A stretch of 64,000 nt of DNA from Methylobacterium sp. BTF04 (GCF_010692745.1 NZ_JAAHTB010000021.1:1-64000), one strand, 5' to 3'; shown: positions 48,011-58,528, counted from the stretch's first letter. The notes: generated by a model from the sequence alone, not told the origin. Numbers and translations: made by a program.

Positions 48011-48127
48011 TCGGCTCGATTACTCAACACACCGACGAGACCCACGGGCGTTGCGATGCCGTCGTGTGGCGCTCGAGGGCGCGGCAAAGACCTCCCGAAT
48101 CGTGGGATCGGTCGTCTATAAGGCCCC

Positions 48128-48445
48128 ATGGACAACATCATCCGACCGACTTTCGGCAAGCCCCGCCCCGAGGACAGCCTGGACGATCGCCGCGTCCAGG
48201 TGGTGACGCAGCGCGTCTACGGCGAGGCGGGCGGTTGCCGGGTGTGTCTCGTCCACGACGACGCCGCCCCTGAAGGCGACGTCTACAAGGTGGTGGTCGG
48301 CTTTCTCAGCGAGGACGAGGTCAGCACCGTCGCCATCCTGCCGGCGACGCCCGAGGGCGACACCGATGCCGAGATCGTCGCCCTGGGGATCCTGCGCACG
48401 CTCGCCATGATCGAGGCCCGCGCCGAGGGGCCGGGCGTCGCCTGA
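48128..48445 (+). CDS. Small hypothetical protein
   Basis: This is a 105-residue soluble protein that begins MDNIIRPTFGKPRPEDSLDD. Beta strands alternate (VQVVTQRVYG, CRVCLVHDD, VYKVVVGFLS, VSTVAILPATP) and end in a helix (DAEIVALGILRTLAMIEARAE), suggesting a small alpha/beta sandwich with a CxxC-less pair of cysteines (GGCRVCL). No family is recognised. It is preceded by a tRNA-Cys-like relic and converges with the TerB-domain gene 14 bp downstream. Confidence 0.7.
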   Translation: MDNIIRPTFGKPRPEDSLDDRRVQVVTQRVYGEAGGCRVCLVHDDAAPEGDVYKVVVGFLSEDEVSTVAILPATPEGDTDAEIVALGILRTLAMIEARAEGPGVA

Positions 48446-48458
48446 GGCGAATGCCGGC

Positions 48459-48920
48459 TCAGATCGCGCGCGGGAAAGCCGGGGACGCTGCGAGCAATGC
48501 CGCCTTGTCGACTTGGAGAGCGGCGGCGATCTCGTTTAGTGCCGTATGCTCGATCTCGCTGATGCCCTCGTAATCGGCGACGTCCGCCGCGATCAGGAAG
48601 GCGCTGTTGCGCTGCTCCAGCGCTCGGTCGGCGATGGCGGCGACCATGTGCAGGTTTTCGGCGCGTCCGGCCCGGCTGCGGGCCCTGTCGATGCCCTCGA
48701 ACAACTCGCCTTCGAGCGTCAGCGTACCGTAGGCCTTTTCCAGGACCGGGTTGGCGCGCATCCCGGCCAAGGCCGCCTCGATCTCTTCGTTGTCGACCTC
48801 GCCATCGGCGACGATCACATTCGCGGCGCCCGAGACCATGGCCTGCATCAGCACCTTGTCGCCGGTGAGCGCGGTCATGCTGTGGGCGATGCGGCTCGCG
48901 ATGTCGTGAAAGATGCCCAT
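48459..48920 (-). CDS. TerB-domain protein (tellurite-resistance TerB family)
   Basis: This is a 153-residue all-helical protein. TerB-like features include the metal-binding acidic helix-turn VIVADGEVDNEEIEAAL (about 37-53), which matches the DGxxxxxE pattern of the fold, and the second acidic repeat DYEGISEIEHTALNEIAAAL (about 118-137). The start at 48920 (MGIFHDIASRIAHS) follows gaggacgacc. TerB proteins are thought to sense metal or act in membrane stress complexes. Here it stands alone without terCDE partners, so tellurite resistance itself should not be assumed. Confidence 0.85.
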   Translation of the reverse strand: MGIFHDIASRIAHSMTALTGDKVLMQAMVSGAANVIVADGEVDNEEIEAALAGMRANPVLEKAYGTLTLEGELFEGIDRARSRAGRAENLHMVAAIADRALEQRNSAFLIAADVADYEGISEIEHTALNEIAAALQVDKAALLAASPAFPRAI

Positions 48921-49244
48921 GGTCGTCCTCGGATGCGCCGACTGGCGTTTGGCAACGGGATGTACACGCGAGCTTACGCCCCTGCGCGCCGCGGCACAGC
49001 GTCGGCTCGCGCCGATCGCCGCACAATTGGCGTAACGGCGCAAAAACCGTGTGGAGCATCCGCAGCGGACACCCCGCCGCGTGGGCGAGGCTGAACGCCG
49101 GGGCGGCCCCTCAGGCTGTCGCGGGCATCGCGTGGACGTCTCTTCGTGCTTTCAAACGCCGTGGCCGCCGTGTCGTTGCGATCCGCATCGGCAAATGGCG
49201 GGACTGGCGTCCCGCCATTTGCCGATTGGCGTGTCCGACGACGG

Positions 49245-49526
49245 TCAGTAGGCCTGCGGCGCGCTGCGCAGGCCGGTATAGGGCCGCGGCGACCGGTGGC
49301 TGCGTGCGCCGATCGATCCCGTAGTGAGGGCATCGTGGACCTGCGGCGCGGCGTCGTAGCGGCCTGCAGGCGCTCCGGCGCGGCCGGTCTGGCCTTCGAA
49401 ACCGCCGGGCGCGGCGGCCGCCGGGATGCCGGCCGGAGCGTTATAGCTCTGGGCGAAGGCCGGGGACGACAGGAGGCCGGCGCTCAAGACGAGGGCGGCG
49501 GTGACGGAAGCAAAACGAGCGCTCAT
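49245..49526 (-). CDS. Exported hypothetical protein
   Basis: This is a 93-residue protein with a clear signal peptide (ASVTAALVLSAGLLSSPAFA, cut before QSYNAPAG). It then has a low-complexity Ala/Pro/Gly mature part with DALTTGSIGARSHRS, a motif seen in many small exported Hyphomicrobiales proteins (the LTTGSI box). It is probably disordered and of unknown role. The start at 49526 gives MSARFASVT. An in-frame ATG at 49559 is possible but would interrupt the signal peptide. Confidence 0.6.
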   Translation of the reverse strand: MSARFASVTAALVLSAGLLSSPAFAQSYNAPAGIPAAAAPGGFEGQTGRAGAPAGRYDAAPQVHDALTTGSIGARSHRSPRPYTGLRSAPQAY

Positions 49527-49743
49527 GACGGTATCCGATCGGTGAGACGCGGTCGCCAATCAAGGGTTGGGGGCCGTGGGTTCTTGTGTGGACCCGATAT
49601 AGGCCGGACTTTCAGGCAATTCCGTGCGGTTTCACACGCAAGTGGCGGGCATGGATACTTGAGAAACAGCGAGAGTGGCGTGATACGCAGGTTTGGCGTC
49701 CGCGCCTTTGGTGCAGGCGGTAACCCCACCCCGTCAAAACGAA

Positions 49744-49775
49744 AGAGCCGTTTCCGCCGGGACGGAAACGGCTCT
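49744..49775 (-). terminator. Rho-independent terminator of livK
   Basis: agagccgtttccg (49744-49756) and cggaaacggctct (49763-49775) form a perfect 13-bp stem with a 6-nt loop. It lies 41 bp after the livK stop on the minus strand and is followed by a T-rich tract ttcgtttt. Confidence 0.9.
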
Positions 49776-49815
49776 CGCGATGGAAGACCGGCGCGATCAG
49801 CCGATCCCGCGGTGG

Positions 49816-50937
49816 TTATTGCACTTCGTTTCCGGCGTAGTTGATCGATCCGTCCGCGCCCTTCTTCCAGACGTACATGACGTAGTCCGGCCGGGTGATG
49901 TCGCCCTTCTTGTCGTAGGAAATGTCGCCGATCACCGTGTCGAACGGCTTGCCCTGGTGCATGTAGTCGGCGAGCTTCTGTCCATCGGAAGACTTCGTCG
50001 CCTCCATCGCCTGCTTCAGGATCTGAACGGCGGCGTAGGAATACAGCGTGTAGCCCTCGGGATCGAAGTTGATCGCCTTGAACGCGTCGACCGTGGCCTT
50101 GGATTTCGGGTTCTTGCGGGCGTCGGGCGAGAAGGTCATCAGGGTGCCGTCGGAGCCGGGGCCGCCCACCTGCGCGAACTCGCGGTCGGCGATGCCGTCG
50201 CCGCCCATGAGCGGCGCGTTGAGACCCTGGTCGCGCATCTGGCGGATCAGCAGGCCGGCCTCGGTGTAGAGGCCGCCGAAATAGACCACGTCGATCCCGG
50301 CCTGCTTGAGCTTCGAGACCAGGGAGGAGAAGTCCTTCTCACCAGGGTTGATGCCCTCGAAGATCACGTTGGTACCGCCCTTGGCCTTCAGCGCCTTCAG
50401 GGTCTCGTCGGCCAAGCCGCGGCCATACGGCGACTTGTCGTGCACGAAGGCGATCTTCTTGCCCTTGAATTTCGTGGCGAGATAATCGCCCGCCACCGCG
50501 CCCTGCTGGTCGTCGCGTCCGCAGGTGCGGAACGTGTTCCAGTTGCCGCGCTCGGTGTACTTGATCGCCGTCGAGGCGGGGCTGATCTCGATGATGCCGG
50601 CTTCCTGCAGTACGTCGGAGATCGGGATCGAGACGCCGGAATTGAAGGCGCCGACCACGGCCTTGACGCCCTCGGAGGCGAACTTGTTGCCCACCGAGAC
50701 GCCCTGCTTCGGGTCGGAGGCATCGTCGCCCACGGTCATGACGAGCTTCTCGCCGTTGACGCCGCCGGCCTTGTTGATGTCGGCGATGGCCTGTTGCGCA
50801 CCGGTCTTGATCTGCGCGCCGAAGGCGGCGTTGGGGCCGGTGACGGGGACGACCACACCGATCTTGATCTCTGCGTGCGCAGCGGTCGCGGCGATCATCA
50901 GGCCGAGCGCGACGCCGGCCGAAAACAGTGACTTCAT
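49816..50937 (-). CDS. livK: Branched-chain amino-acid ABC transporter, substrate-binding protein
   Basis: This is a 373-residue periplasmic binding protein. A signal peptide (LFSAGVALGLMIAATAAHA) is followed by EIKIGVVVPVTGPNAAFGAQ, the hallmark of the Leu/Ile/Val-binding family. Two Rossmann-like lobes follow, with GVVGAFNSGVSIPISDVL-like ligand text in the first. It is the last gene of the liv operon, 101 bp behind the DUF6867 gene, with its own strong terminator. The binding pocket cannot be resolved to one substrate by eye; branched-chain amino acids or amides are likely. Confidence 0.93.
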   Translation of the reverse strand: MKSLFSAGVALGLMIAATAAHAEIKIGVVVPVTGPNAAFGAQIKTGAQQAIADINKAGGVNGEKLVMTVGDDASDPKQGVSVGNKFASEGVKAVVGAFNSGVSIPISDVLQEAGIIEISPASTAIKYTERGNWNTFRTCGRDDQQGAVAGDYLATKFKGKKIAFVHDKSPYGRGLADETLKALKAKGGTNVIFEGINPGEKDFSSLVSKLKQAGIDVVYFGGLYTEAGLLIRQMRDQGLNAPLMGGDGIADREFAQVGGPGSDGTLMTFSPDARKNPKSKATVDAFKAINFDPEGYTLYSYAAVQILKQAMEATKSSDGQKLADYMHQGKPFDTVIGDISYDKKGDITRPDYVMYVWKKGADGSINYAGNEVQ

Positions 50938-51038
50938 GCGTGTTTCCCCTCTTGAAGCGCCATGCCGGCGGGACGGGTCGGCGGCACGGTCGCGCGAAGC
51001 TTGAGTATCCTGCGTGACGGAGGCATGCGCCGCCGGGG

Positions 51039-51386
51039 TCAGGGTGTTGCGGTCGGCTGCCGCTCCCGCCAGGAGAGCGGGCCGGTGCGCTCGTAGAGCC
51101 AGGCATATTGCCGGGTCATCTGGCCGGCGCGGGTGAAGCGATAGGCGACGGCACCGACGACGAAGGCCACGGCCGCATCGACGAGGTAGCCGCCCGCCGA
51201 GAGCAGCGTCTCCTCGAACAAGGCGTAGTGGAGGAAGCGCGTCACCGCCGCGATCAGCAGCAGCGCCAGGGCGCAGTGCCAGAACGGGCGCCAGCCGCGC
51301 GCGAGACCGCTGCCGGTCATCCAGGCGGCCGAGCCGCCGAGACCCACGGTGATCAGGAGGAAGATGCCGATCGTGGCCCCGCTCAA
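51039..51386 (-). CDS. DUF6867 membrane protein
   Basis: This is a 115-residue membrane protein with three hydrophobic helices (IGIFLLITVGLGGSAAWMTG; FWHCALALLLIAAVTRFLHYALFEE; AGGYLVDAAVAFVVGAVAYRFT). A C-terminal MTRQYAWLYERTGPLSWRER, typical of the family, follows. The start is a TTG at 51386 that overlaps the livF stop (TTGA), so it is translationally coupled. The same gene sits behind livF in other Hyphomicrobiales, implying a role in the branched-chain amino-acid transporter complex that is not defined. Confidence 0.85.
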   Translation of the reverse strand: MSGATIGIFLLITVGLGGSAAWMTGSGLARGWRPFWHCALALLLIAAVTRFLHYALFEETLLSAGGYLVDAAVAFVVGAVAYRFTRAGQMTRQYAWLYERTGPLSWRERQPTATP

Positions 51387-52161
51387 TGCTGTCCCCCTTC
51401 GAGGTAGGCCGCCTTCACCTGCGGATCGTCGAGGAGGGCCTGTCCGGTGCCGCTCATGGTGACCGCCCCCGTGACCATGACGTAGCCGCGATGCGCGAGC
51501 TTCAGGGCATGGTAGGCGTTCTGCTCGACGATGAATACGGTGAGCCCCTCGGTGCGGTTCAACTCGCGCACGGTGGAAAAGATCTGTTTCACCACCAGGG
51601 GCGCGAGGCCGAGCGACGGCTCGTCGAGCATCAGCAGCCGGGGCCGGCTCATCAGGGCGCGGGCGATGGCGAGCATCTGCTGCTCGCCCCCCGACATGGT
51701 GCCGCCGCGCTGGTCGATGCGTTCCTTGAGACGCGGGAACAGGGTGCACATCCGCTCGAGATCCTCGGCGAAATGTCGTCCACCATTGACCGCGGCGCCC
51801 ATCTGCAGGTTTTCGCGCACGGTCATGCGCGAAAAGATGCGTCGGCCTTCCGGCGACTGGGCGAGGTTGAGCCGCGCGATCTCGTGGGTCGGCAACCGGG
51901 TGATGTCCTGACCCGCGAAGGTGATGGTGCCCTCGCGCGCCTGGGGCTGGCCGAAGATCGTCATCATCAGGGTCGACTTGCCGGCCCCGTTGGCGCCGAT
52001 CAGGGCGACGATCTCGCCCTCGTTCACGTCGATGTCGACACCCTTCAGGGCGCGGATGCTGCCGTAATAGGCCGAGACGTTGCGCACGCTGAGGAGCGGC
52101 GCCTGGGCTTGCGCCATCCGCGCGCGGGTCTCGTCCACCAGGACGTTGATGCCGGCCACAC

Positions 52162-52165
<4 letters not shown>
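51383..52165 (-). CDS. livF: Branched-chain amino-acid ABC transporter ATPase LivF
   Basis: This is a 260-residue ABC ATPase. Walker A is GANGAGKST, the signature is SGGEQQ (preceded by GTM), and Walker B is LLMLDEPSLGLAPL. The IVEQN switch follows. The LivF-specific feature is the SPEGRRIFSRMTVRENLQMGA stretch. The N-terminus is slightly longer than usual (MSVAGINVLVDETRARMAQAQAPLL). The start at 52165 overlaps the livG stop by 4 bp. It works as a heterodimer with LivG on the LivHM permease. Confidence 0.96.
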
Positions 52166-53057
<892 letters not shown>

Positions 53058-53061
<4 letters not shown>

Positions 53062-54428
53062 GACTTGCGCCCCGCGAGCCGGACGGAAGGGGTGCGCTCG
53101 GAGATGAGGCCGCGCGGGCGCCAGACCATCATGCCGACCATGGCGAGCCCGAACAGCAGAAGGCGGTATTCGTTGGGGTCGAACCCTTCCCCGAACACCG
53201 CGCGGAGGAAGCCGAGGTTGCGCAGCAGTTCCGGCGCACCGACCATGGCGATGGCGGCGATGGCCACGCCGATCTGGCTGCCCATGCCGCCGAGCACGAC
53301 GATGGCGAGGATGATGGCGCTCTCCAGGAAGTTGAAGCTCTCGGGGCTGACGAACCCCTGGCGCACGGCGAAGAACGAGCCGGCGAAGCCCGCGAACATC
53401 GCCCCCAGCGCGAAGGCGGTGAGCTTGGTGATGGTGGTGTCGATCCCGAGCGAGCGGCAGGCGATCTCGTCCTCGCGCAGGGCCTCCCAGGCGCGGCCCA
53501 GGGGCAGGCGGCGCATGCGCAGGGTCACGAGGTTGGTGATGAGCGCCAGGACGAGGATGAGGTAATACAGGAAGACGACCCGGTGCATCGGGTTGAAGCT
53601 CAGGCCGAAGAGCGCGGCGAACCCGCCCTCGCCCGCCGCGAACGGAACGCCGAAGAAGTTGACGCGCGGGATCGACGAGACACCGGCGGATCCCCCGGAA
53701 AAGTCGGTCCAGTTGATGAGGACGAGGCGGATGATCTCGCCGAAGGCCAGCGTCACGATGGCGAGATAGTCGCCGCGCAGGCGCAGCACCGGAAAGCCCA
53801 GCAGGATGCCGAAGGCCGCCGCGAACAGGCCGGACAGCGGCAGGCAGATCCAGAACGACAGGCCGAACACGGTGGAGAGCAGGGCGTAGGAATAGGCCCC
53901 GACCGCGTAGAAGGCGACGTAGCCGAGATCGAGCAGGCCGGCGAGGCCGACGACGATGTTCAGGCCCCAGCCGAGCATCACGTAGGTGAGAATGAGGATG
54001 CCGAGATCGATCCAGTAGCGCCCCTCCGACAATCCGCCGCTGCCGAAGGCGGCGAGGAACGGCAGCGTCAGCGCGATCGCGAGGGTCAGCGGTCCGAGGA
54101 TGCGGGCGGGGCGAACCGCCACCGGCGGCGCAGCGACCCCGGCCAGGATGCGGGCGTCGCGTCGGCGCGAGACCTCGGCCAGCACCAGTCTCTGGGCCAG
54201 CCGCAGGACGAAGATGGCGAGGCACAGGCTCGCCACCAGACCCCAGCGGCCGGTGAGCACCAGCCCGGTGCCCTGCCCGAGATCGGTCCGGTAGGCCACC
54301 ACCGGAATGGCGAGACCGAGGGTCACGAGGGCGAAGAGTGCCGCATCCTTGAGCAATGCGGGCAGGGCGGCGGTGGAGCGGGGGGCCACGGTCGGGGCCA
54401 CCTGTCCGATCGTCGATCCTTGCGCCAC
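53058..54428 (-). CDS. livM: Branched-chain amino-acid ABC transporter permease LivM
   Basis: This is a 456-residue inner-membrane permease, longer at the N-terminus than the roughly 330-residue core. It has about ten hydrophobic helices. Family motifs are [25 protein letters not shown] and the cytoplasmic coupling loop [22 protein letters not shown], with [16 protein letters not shown] sequence after it. It starts with GTG at 54428, one base after the livH stop codon. It pairs with LivH to form the translocation path. Confidence 0.95.
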
Positions 54429-54429
54429 G

Positions 54430-55347
<918 letters not shown>

Positions 55348-55501
55348 GGGCGCCTTTTCCGTCGGCGACCACTCGCGTCCGTAAGCGACCATTCGCGAAT
55401 GGCGTGCCAGCTTGGCAGAGCCCCTGGCATGAGCCGAAGTTCGATCTCGGGTCAATCCTCGCGCCACAACCCCGGGCGAGAAATCACGGCTCTTGAAACG
55501 T

Positions 55502-55534
55502 AAAAACGGCCCGGGCGCCAGGCGCCGGGCCGTT
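55502..55534 (-). terminator. Rho-independent terminator of the lanmodulin-like gene
   Basis: aacggcccg and cgggccgtt flank an inner gcgcc/ggcgc stem with one bulged G. On the minus strand the stem is followed by UUUU (aaaa at 55502-55505). It lies 45 bp after the gene's stop and separates it from livH. Confidence 0.85.
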
Positions 55535-55579
55535 CTCGTATGACTTCGGAGAGAGCAGCCGAACCGGCCGATTCCCGGC

Positions 55580-55993
55580 TTACTTCAGCAGGGAGATCAG
55601 GGCCTTGCCGGCGGGGGTCTTCAGCTCCTTGGCATCGAGGGTGCCATCGTTGTCGGGGTCGGCCGCCTTGAAGCGTGCCTCGACGAGGGCGAGGTACTCA
55701 GTCTTGTCGAGGGTGCCGTCCTTGTCCGGATCGGCCATCTTGAGCGCGGCCTTGCTGACCCGGCCCTTGAGCTCCTTGGTGTCGACGGTGCCGTCCTTGT
55801 CGGATTCGAGCTTGTCGAACAGGGCGCCGGCCACCGCCTGCGCTTCCTTCAGATCGATGGTGCCGTCGCTGTCGGTATCGACCATCGTGATCACCTTGGC
55901 CGCTCCGGCGCTCTTGGCCGAGGCCGGGACCGCCAACGGCAGGGCGAGGGCGGCGGCGCCGAGGATGAGGGACAGACGAGACAGATTGGACAT
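55580..55993 (-). CDS. Lanmodulin-like secreted EF-hand protein
   Basis: This is a 137-residue periplasmic protein with a signal peptide (ILGAAALALPLAVPASA, cut after ASA). Four 12-residue EF-hand loops are at 39-50, 63-74, 88-99 and 112-123, with 12, 13 and 12 residues between loops. This is the same spacing I recall for lanmodulin of Methylorubrum extorquens, along with shared text such as KELKGRVS, LDKTEYLA and VEARFKAA. EF3 and EF4 begin DPD(K/N)DGT with the lanmodulin hallmark proline at loop position 2. EF1 has Thr there (DTDSDGT); EF2 has Glu-Ser (ESDKDGT), replacing the first Asp and the Pro. Lanthanide or Ca binding is therefore likely but may be weaker in EF1/EF2. The RBS is agaggt before ATG 55993. 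Confidence 0.85.
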   Translation of the reverse strand: MSNLSRLSLILGAAALALPLAVPASAKSAGAAKVITMVDTDSDGTIDLKEAQAVAGALFDKLESDKDGTVDTKELKGRVSKAALKMADPDKDGTLDKTEYLALVEARFKAADPDNDGTLDAKELKTPAGKALISLLK

Positions 55994-56138
55994 GGAGTGA
56001 CCTCTTTCAGGCAATGTGCGTTGCCGCTTTACCACAGGCCCCACCTCCGGCGAAAGATTTATATTGCAACGCAGTATTTCCTGGGCCGCATTCCGGGAGG
56101 CGGAACATCTCGCCTCCCGGCTCGTTCAGGGCGGTTTT

Positions 56139-56591
56139 TCAGGCCGCTGCGTCGAGGGCTTTTACGTCCAGGGCTTTTGCCTTGCGGATGGTTCCGTCGA
56201 GGGCGACATGGACCTCGAAACGGCCGCCATCCCGGATGCCCTGCAGCTCGAAATGCTTGGGCTTCCGCTTCGGCTCGCCCTCGATCCGGTAGCCGGCCTG
56301 GCGCAGGGCGTCACGGGCACGCTCGGGGTCGGCGGGCGGCATCTCTGCGGCATGCGGCTTGTCCCAGACGATGGTGTGCGTCGTGCCGTCCGAGAAGGTC
56401 AGCGTCGCGACCTTGATCTCGGATGGCTTGGCCTCGCCCGCGACCGTGATCGTATCTCCGACCTTGAGGGACAGCCCCTTCGCGCCTTTCGGCCCGAGAT
56501 CGGCCAGATGTTTCCCAGTCGCGCCCTCGATGGCCAGGCGATGGCCGAACACGGCCCAGATCGTTCCGTGCGCCTGCTGGGTCTCATTCAT
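56139..56591 (-). CDS. OB-like plus PepSY-like protein (no signal peptide)
   Basis: This is a 150-residue soluble protein. The N-terminal half (about 5-80) is a small beta-barrel-like region: GTIWAVFGHRLAIEGATG, GLSLKVGDTITVAGE and IKVATLTFSDGTTHTI. The C-terminal half (about 88-145) reads DALRQAGYRIEGEPKRKPKHFELQGIRDGGRFEVHVALDGTIRKAKAL, the pattern of PepSY-like domains that bind or modulate partner proteins. The protein encoded at 57042 has the same two-part layout and similar spacing, so these are paralogues. No secretion signal is visible in this copy. It lies between the lanmodulin-like gene and a proline-rich exported gene on one strand. Confidence 0.7.
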   Translation of the reverse strand: MNETQQAHGTIWAVFGHRLAIEGATGKHLADLGPKGAKGLSLKVGDTITVAGEAKPSEIKVATLTFSDGTTHTIVWDKPHAAEMPPADPERARDALRQAGYRIEGEPKRKPKHFELQGIRDGGRFEVHVALDGTIRKAKALDVKALDAAA

Positions 56592-56670
56592 GGATTTGGT
56601 CCTTCACTCTGATTCCGGTGTCGATGGGCGGGGCGGGACGCCCCGCCGCACTGATGGGTTGCCGCGCGCC

Positions 56671-56982
56671 TCAGGGCTTCGGCATCCCGGTGAGCTTGTC
56701 GAGCAGCTGCTGGGTGATGTCGGCGCAGGCCCTCATCGGCTCGTCATCGGCGCATTTGACGTCGACGGCGGTGTCGCCGCGCTCCAGGCGGAAATGCGCG
56801 GCCTTCGGCGGCGGCGGCGGCGGGGCATCGGGATTGCGACGGGGACCGCCGGGCGGGGGCGGAGGCGGGGCGCCGGCCTCCGGACCGGGACGCGGACCGC
56901 CGGGCGGCGGGGCGGGCTGAGCCACCGCCGCGGTGGCGAGCAGGATAGCGGCGGTGCTCAAGGCAGCGATCGTCTTCGTCAT
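56671..56982 (-). CDS. Exported proline-rich protein
   Basis: This is a 103-residue protein with a signal peptide (ALSTAAILLATAAVAQ). A run of proline-glycine repeats follows (APPPGGPRPGPEAGAPPPPPPGG). The compact C-terminal segment, AHFRLERGDTAVDVKCADDEPMRACADITQQLLDKL, has two cysteines and conserved-looking acidic residues. The proline part probably spans the periplasm or peptidoglycan. The C-terminal motif recurs next to PepSY-like and OmpR-type genes in other Hyphomicrobiales, as far as I recall. No enzymatic role is visible. Confidence 0.7.
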   Translation of the reverse strand: MTKTIAALSTAAILLATAAVAQPAPPPGGPRPGPEAGAPPPPPPGGPRRNPDAPPPPPPKAAHFRLERGDTAVDVKCADDEPMRACADITQQLLDKLTGMPKP

Positions 56983-57041
56983 GGTCCGTTCCTCGGGTCG
57001 ATCGGTTGGAAAGGCGGTTGCAGGGTGCGGGGGGTAGCGGT

Positions 57042-57710
57042 TCAGAAGGTCCGCATCTCGCGGACCCGGCCGTCGAAGCCGACATGGAGCTGACGCTCGC
57101 GGCCATCGGCGCCCTTGGCGGCGACCTCGAGATGGCGCGGGCCACGGCCGACGATTCGGATGTCGGTGTAGCCGGCGGACTGGACGAGGCCCGTCAGGGT
57201 CGGGACGTCGGGCTTGGCGCCGAGGCCGACCTTGTCCCTGGCCCAATCGAGGGTGCCGGGGGGCGGGCCGCCGGCGGGACCCACCAACGTCTTGCTGCCG
57301 TCGGCGCGGGTGATCAGCAGGGCGTGGAGGAACCCGTTCTCGAACCGGCCCTGGACGGTGACGGCCTCGCCGGCCTTGACCAGGGTCCCGCCCTCGCCGC
57401 TTTTGCCGGTCTCTACCAGGGCCTTGCCGGTGCCGTCCTGGACCACGAACTTATTGCCGTAGATCTCGGCGACCTCGCCCTTGGCGGCGATAGCGGCCGA
57501 GGGCTTGAGCGACGCGATCGCGGTGGGCTCCACCGGCGTCAGCACGGAGGCTCCGTTCTGGGCGAGCGACAGGCCGACCGCACCGAAGGCCAGCGGCGCG
57601 GCGATGGCGCCGACTACGAGGGCGCGGCGGGAGGCGCGGGCCTTGGCGGGTGTTTTGATCTCGGCGGGTGTTTTGGTCTCGTGAGTGGTCATGGTCTCGT
57701 GAGTGGTCAT
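57042..57710 (-). CDS. Membrane-anchored OB-like plus PepSY-like protein
   Basis: This is a 222-residue protein. A hydrophobic N-terminal anchor or signal (LVVGAIAAPLAFGAVGLSLA, about 33-52) precedes an OB-like segment (about 78-140: GEVAEIYGNKFVVQDGTGK, VKAGEAVTVQGRFENG). A linker follows (PPPGTLDWARDKVGLG), then a PepSY-like end (VQSAGYTDIRIVGRGPRHLEVAAKGADGRERQLHVGFDGRVREM). It is a paralogue of the 150-residue protein two genes downstream, but exported. The first 12 codons repeat MTTHET twice, so the true start may be 57692. It diverges from the two-component system at 57860 and may be its regulated accessory. Confidence 0.7.
   Translation of the reverse strand: MTTHETMTTHETKTPAEIKTPAKARASRRALVVGAIAAPLAFGAVGLSLAQNGASVLTPVEPTAIASLKPSAAIAAKGEVAEIYGNKFVVQDGTGKALVETGKSGEGGTLVKAGEAVTVQGRFENGFLHALLITRADGSKTLVGPAGGPPPGTLDWARDKVGLGAKPDVPTLTGLVQSAGYTDIRIVGRGPRHLEVAAKGADGRERQLHVGFDGRVREMRTF
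57675..57710. repeat. 18-bp tandem duplication at a gene start
   Basis: ggtctcgtgagtggtcat is present twice in a row (57675-57692 and 57693-57710) at the start of the PepSY-like gene. It encodes a repeated MTTHET and duplicates the start codon. A second pair of similar 18-mers (ggcgggtgttttgatctc and its near copy) lies immediately inside the gene. Confidence 0.85.
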
Positions 57711-57859
57711 GGTCTCGATGTCCTGGTGTGGGCGTCCCCTCTCGGGTTGACGCCGTTCTAGGGGAGGCCCGCGAACCCGGTCTGAACCATGCGGTTCAGC
57801 CCCGGTTAAACGAGGCGGCGTAGGCCGCCCGCTCGCCCTGCAACCCCCCGGACCCGCTC

Positions 57860-58528
57860 ATGAAGATCCTGCTCGTGGAGGACGATGCGCCGCTCGCCGC
57901 CGAGATCGCCCGGGTGCTGCGGGCGGAACACTTCGCCCTCGACCATGCGGTGAACGGCGAGGACGGCCAGCATCTCGGTGAGACCGAGACCTACGACGCG
58001 GTGGTGCTCGATCTCGGCCTGCCGAAGCGCGGCGGTCTCGCCGTCCTGCAATCCTGGCGGGCCGGCGGTCACACCGTGCCGGTGCTGATCCTCACCGCGC
58101 GCGACGGCTGGAGCGACAAGGTCGCGGGCTTCAAGGCGGGCGCCGACGACTTTCTCGTCAAGCCGTTCCGGGTTGAGGAACTGGTGATCCGCCTGCGCGC
58201 CCTGGTGCGCCGGGCCAGTGCCAACGGGGCGAGCCGGCTCGTGTGCGGGCCGCTCACCTACGATTCCGGCCTCGGCACCTTCGAGTGTGACGGGCTGCCG
58301 CTCAAACTCACCGGGCTCGAATGGCGGGTGCTGTCCTGCCTGATCCTGCGCAAGGACGGGGTGGTGCCGCGCGGCCAACTCATCGAGCGGGTCTATGACG
58401 GCGATGCCGATGTCGATTCGAATTCGGTCGAGGTCATCATGACCCGTCTGCGCCGCAAGATCGCCCCGGCCCGGATCGAAGGCGTGCGCGGCCACGGCTA
58501 CCGGCTGATGGCCGGAGCGGAGGCGTGA
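57860..58528 (+). CDS. OmpR/PhoP-family response regulator
   Basis: This is a 222-residue regulator. The receiver has acidic residues E7, D8 and D9, phospho-Asp D51 (VVLDLGLP), a Thr switch in ILTARD and Lys in DDFLVKPF. The C-terminal winged helix (about 125-220) ends VRGHGYRLM, typical of OmpR/PhoB. GLEWRVLSCLILRKDGVVPRGQLIERVY and VEVIMTRLRRKI mark the recognition helix. The RNA overlaps the kinase by 4 bp (GTGA). It is likely to regulate the divergent PepSY/lanmodulin-like genes, inferred from position only. Confidence 0.93.
   Translation: MKILLVEDDAPLAAEIARVLRAEHFALDHAVNGEDGQHLGETETYDAVVLDLGLPKRGGLAVLQSWRAGGHTVPVLILTARDGWSDKVAGFKAGADDFLVKPFRVEELVIRLRALVRRASANGASRLVCGPLTYDSGLGTFECDGLPLKLTGLEWRVLSCLILRKDGVVPRGQLIERVYDGDADVDSNSVEVIMTRLRRKIAPARIEGVRGHGYRLMAGAEA

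Noticed and set aside
48459..48920. Tellurite-resistance operon
   Set aside because: Only a lone TerB-domain gene; no terA, terC, terD or terE nearby.
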